Assembly (NCBI GenBank): GCA_036480335.1
Contig: JAZGGH010000106.1
Location: forward strand, 1 to 64,000
DNA: 64,000 nt
DNA from: JAZGER01 sp036480335
GTDB lineage: Bacteria > Pseudomonadota > Gammaproteobacteria > DSM-19610
Reading direction: 5' to 3'
Within the stretch, counting starts at the first letter, position 1. Each line of letters opens with the position of its first letter. The notes beneath the pieces are model-generated. The model was given only the letters and a program-made list of their open reading frames with translations. It did not search any database and had not been told where the DNA came from. Position numbers and translations under genes: made by a program. Positions 62,505-64,000 of this stretch are shown here, piece by piece.

Positions 62505-63512
62505 ATGAAGATTCTGGTTACCGGTGCAGCCGGTTTTATAGGGAATGCGTTATCACTGCGATTACTGGCGCGTGGCAATGAAGTTATCGGTGTGGATAAT
62601 CTGAATGATTACTATGATATCTCGCTGAAAGAAGCGCGGCTGGCGAGAGTGACTTCCGATCCCGGGTTTACCGATGTACGTCTTGATATCGAAAATACCG
62701 ATGCGGTGAATCAATTATTCAAAGAGCAGCGCCCGGATGCTGTCGTCAATTTAGCGGCTCAGGCAGGTGTGCGCTATTCATTAGAGAATCCGCATGCCTA
62801 TGTGGCAACCAATCTCATGGGTTTTATGAATATTCTCGAAGGCTGTCGGCATCATGAAGTCAAGCATCTGGTGTATGCATCAAGCAGTTCGGTCTATGGC
62901 TCAAATACCAGCATGCCTTATTCCGTGCATGATAATGTCGATCATCCGGTGAGTATTTATGCGGCTACCAAAAAAGCCAGTGAATTGATGGCACATACGT
63001 ACAGCCATCTATACCAGTTGCCCACCACGGGATTGCGTTTCTTTACCGTGTATGGTCCCTGGGGACGGCCGGATATGTCGCCGATTCTGTTCGCCAAACG
63101 TATCCTCGCGGGAGAACCGATAGATGTGTTTAACTATGGCAAGCACCAGCGGGATTTTACCTACATTGATGATATCGTTGAGGGCGTGATCCGTACTCTG
63201 GACCATTTGCCGCAACCCAATCCGGACTGGTCTGGTGATACTCCGGACCCGGCTACCAGCAAGGGGCCTTACCGAATCTATAACATTGGCAATAATGAGC
63301 CGGTTGAATTGATGCATTTTATTGAATCGCTGGAAAATTCGCTGGGTAAAAAGGCTGAGAAAAATATGTTGCCGTTACAGGCCGGTGACGTTGTTGCAAC
63401 CTATGCTGATGTAAAGGATTTGATGGCCGACGTGGACTATAAACCTGCAATGCCGATTGAGGAAGGAATTGCCCGTTTTGTTGAATGGTATCGAGACTAC
63501 TATCACGTCTGA
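62505..63512 (+). CDS. NAD-dependent epimerase, UDP-glucuronate 4-epimerase type
   Basis: A 335-residue short-chain dehydrogenase/reductase of the extended class. The NAD site is VTGAAGFIGNAL and the catalytic set is SSSSVYG with YAATKKASEL (Tyr-x3-Lys). FTVYGPWGRPDM and GKHQRDFTYIDDIVEG match the UDP-glucuronate 4-epimerases that supply galacturonate for surface polysaccharide. No other sugar genes are in view. mutY follows 16 bases later. Confidence 0.9.
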   Translation: MKILVTGAAGFIGNALSLRLLARGNEVIGVDNLNDYYDISLKEARLARVTSDPGFTDVRLDIENTDAVNQLFKEQRPDAVVNLAAQAGVRYSLENPHAYVATNLMGFMNILEGCRHHEVKHLVYASSSSVYGSNTSMPYSVHDNVDHPVSIYAATKKASELMAHTYSHLYQLPTTGLRFFTVYGPWGRPDMSPILFAKRILAGEPIDVFNYGKHQRDFTYIDDIVEGVIRTLDHLPQPNPDWSGDTPDPATSKGPYRIYNIGNNEPVELMHFIESLENSLGKKAEKNMLPLQAGDVVATYADVKDLMADVDYKPAMPIEEGIARFVEWYRDYYHV

Positions 63513-63528
63513 TGTAGAATCCAAACCT

Positions 63529-64000
63529 GTGGATAGCAACTGGTTTTCCAGTCATTTACTGGATTGGTTTGATATTCACGGACGCAAGCATTTGCCCTGG
63601 CAGAAATCTGTTAATGCCTACCGCGTCTGGATCTCGGAAATCATGCTGCAGCAAACCCAGGTTGCTACAGTCATTCCCTATTATGAGCGCTTTATGCAGC
63701 GTTTTCCTGATGTTTCTACGTTAGCCAGTGCCAGTGCGGACGAAGTGCTGCATTACTGGTCAGGCCTTGGGTATTATGCCCGCGGAAGAAATTTACACCG
63801 AGCAGCAATAAAGATTGTGGATGATCATCAGGGCGTATTTCCAATCGTACTTGAAGATGTTCTTGCGTTACCGGGTATTGGCAAGTCAACCGCTGGCGCT
63901 ATTTTGTCAATTGCCTGTCAGCAACGGCAACCAATTCTGGATGGCAACGTTAAGCGTGTGCTGACGCGTTTTCATGCGGTCGAAGGCTGGCCGGGTAAAG
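63529..64000 (+). CDS. mutY: A/G-specific adenine glycosylase, N-terminal part (cut by window edge)
   Basis: The frame to the right edge encodes the N-terminal half of MutY, which removes adenine mispaired with 8-oxoguanine. Seen are HGRKHLPWQ, the catalytic Glu in SEIMLQQTQVATV, the helix-hairpin-helix LALPGIGKSTAGAI and the catalytic Asp in ILDGNVKRVL. I use GTG 63529; a TTG at 63481 inside the epimerase gene is also open, and neither has a clear ribosome site. The Fe-S cluster domain lies beyond the window. Confidence 0.92.
   Translation, partial: MDSNWFSSHLLDWFDIHGRKHLPWQKSVNAYRVWISEIMLQQTQVATVIPYYERFMQRFPDVSTLASASADEVLHYWSGLGYYARGRNLHRAAIKIVDDHQGVFPIVLEDVLALPGIGKSTAGAILSIACQQRQPILDGNVKRVLTRFHAVEGWPGK

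Noticed and set aside
1..64000. CRISPR array, prophage or ribosomal RNA operon
   Set aside because: I saw no regularly spaced repeats, phage structural genes or rRNA sequence in the window.

Overview
The window looks like a chromosomal segment of a motile, sulfur-oxidising, CO2-fixing gammaproteobacterium. It combines sulfur oxidation (ATP sulfurylase, a SoeABC-type sulfite dehydrogenase, a sulfide:quinone oxidoreductase), the Calvin cycle (form IA RuBisCO with CbbQ/CbbO, a CbbR-type regulator, phosphoribulokinase), a DAB-type inorganic-carbon uptake cluster and a complete chemosensory operon. Protein styles and gene order fit Gammaproteobacteria; I cannot name a genus from the sequence alone.

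Layout. 1-0.7 kb: the 5' end of an IS481-type transposase running off the left edge, then a parDE toxin-antitoxin pair. 0.95-7 kb: tag, a short asparaginase-like gene, sat and a SWIM/SNF2 helicase. 7.1-23.8 kb, all on the minus strand: an LCIB/C-like putative carbonic anhydrase, a five-gene cluster (three NuoM-like proteins, one NuoL/DabB-like protein and the large DabA), a MutT-ThiE fusion and soeABC. 24.2-32 kb: cbbL, cbbS, a small unknown gene, cbbQ and cbbO, then on the other strand an unknown 147-aa gene and cbbR, then a divergent histidine phosphatase. 32.4-34.2 kb: sqr and sixA. 34.4-47.5 kb: chemosensory operon behind a perfect sigma-28-type promoter (STAS, CheY, CheA, CheW, two receptors, CheR, CheD, CheB) that ends in a STAS / receiver-ATPase / histidine-kinase module. 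47.6-50.2 kb: purK, purE and purC, with a MITE-like repeat at the end of purC. 50.3-64 kb: housekeeping and assorted genes (GIY-YIG protein, CPBP protease, cytochrome c, heme A synthase, phosphoribulokinase, trmB, thiG, thiS, acyl-CoA synthetase, two gspC-like genes, tRNA-Gly, AsmA protein, UDP-sugar epimerase, mutY cut by the right edge).

How it works together. Sulfide enters through SQR. Sulfite made elsewhere can be oxidised by SoeABC or, through APS, by ATP sulfurylase. The electrons and proton gradient would drive the multi-subunit DAB system, which should hydrate CO2 to bicarbonate in the cytoplasm. The LCIB/C-like protein may act on the same CO2/bicarbonate pool next to a non-carboxysomal RuBisCO kept active by CbbQO. 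No carboxysome genes occur here. The 24-bp palindrome between the carbonic-anhydrase-like gene and cbbL lies about 64 bp upstream of the predicted cbbL start site, and part of it recurs before cbbR, so CbbR may control both sides.

The most novel part is the carbon-concentrating block at 13.0-24.2 kb: an expanded DAB complex, one subunit of which has lost usual channel residues, together with an LCIB/C-like enzyme divergent from RuBisCO.
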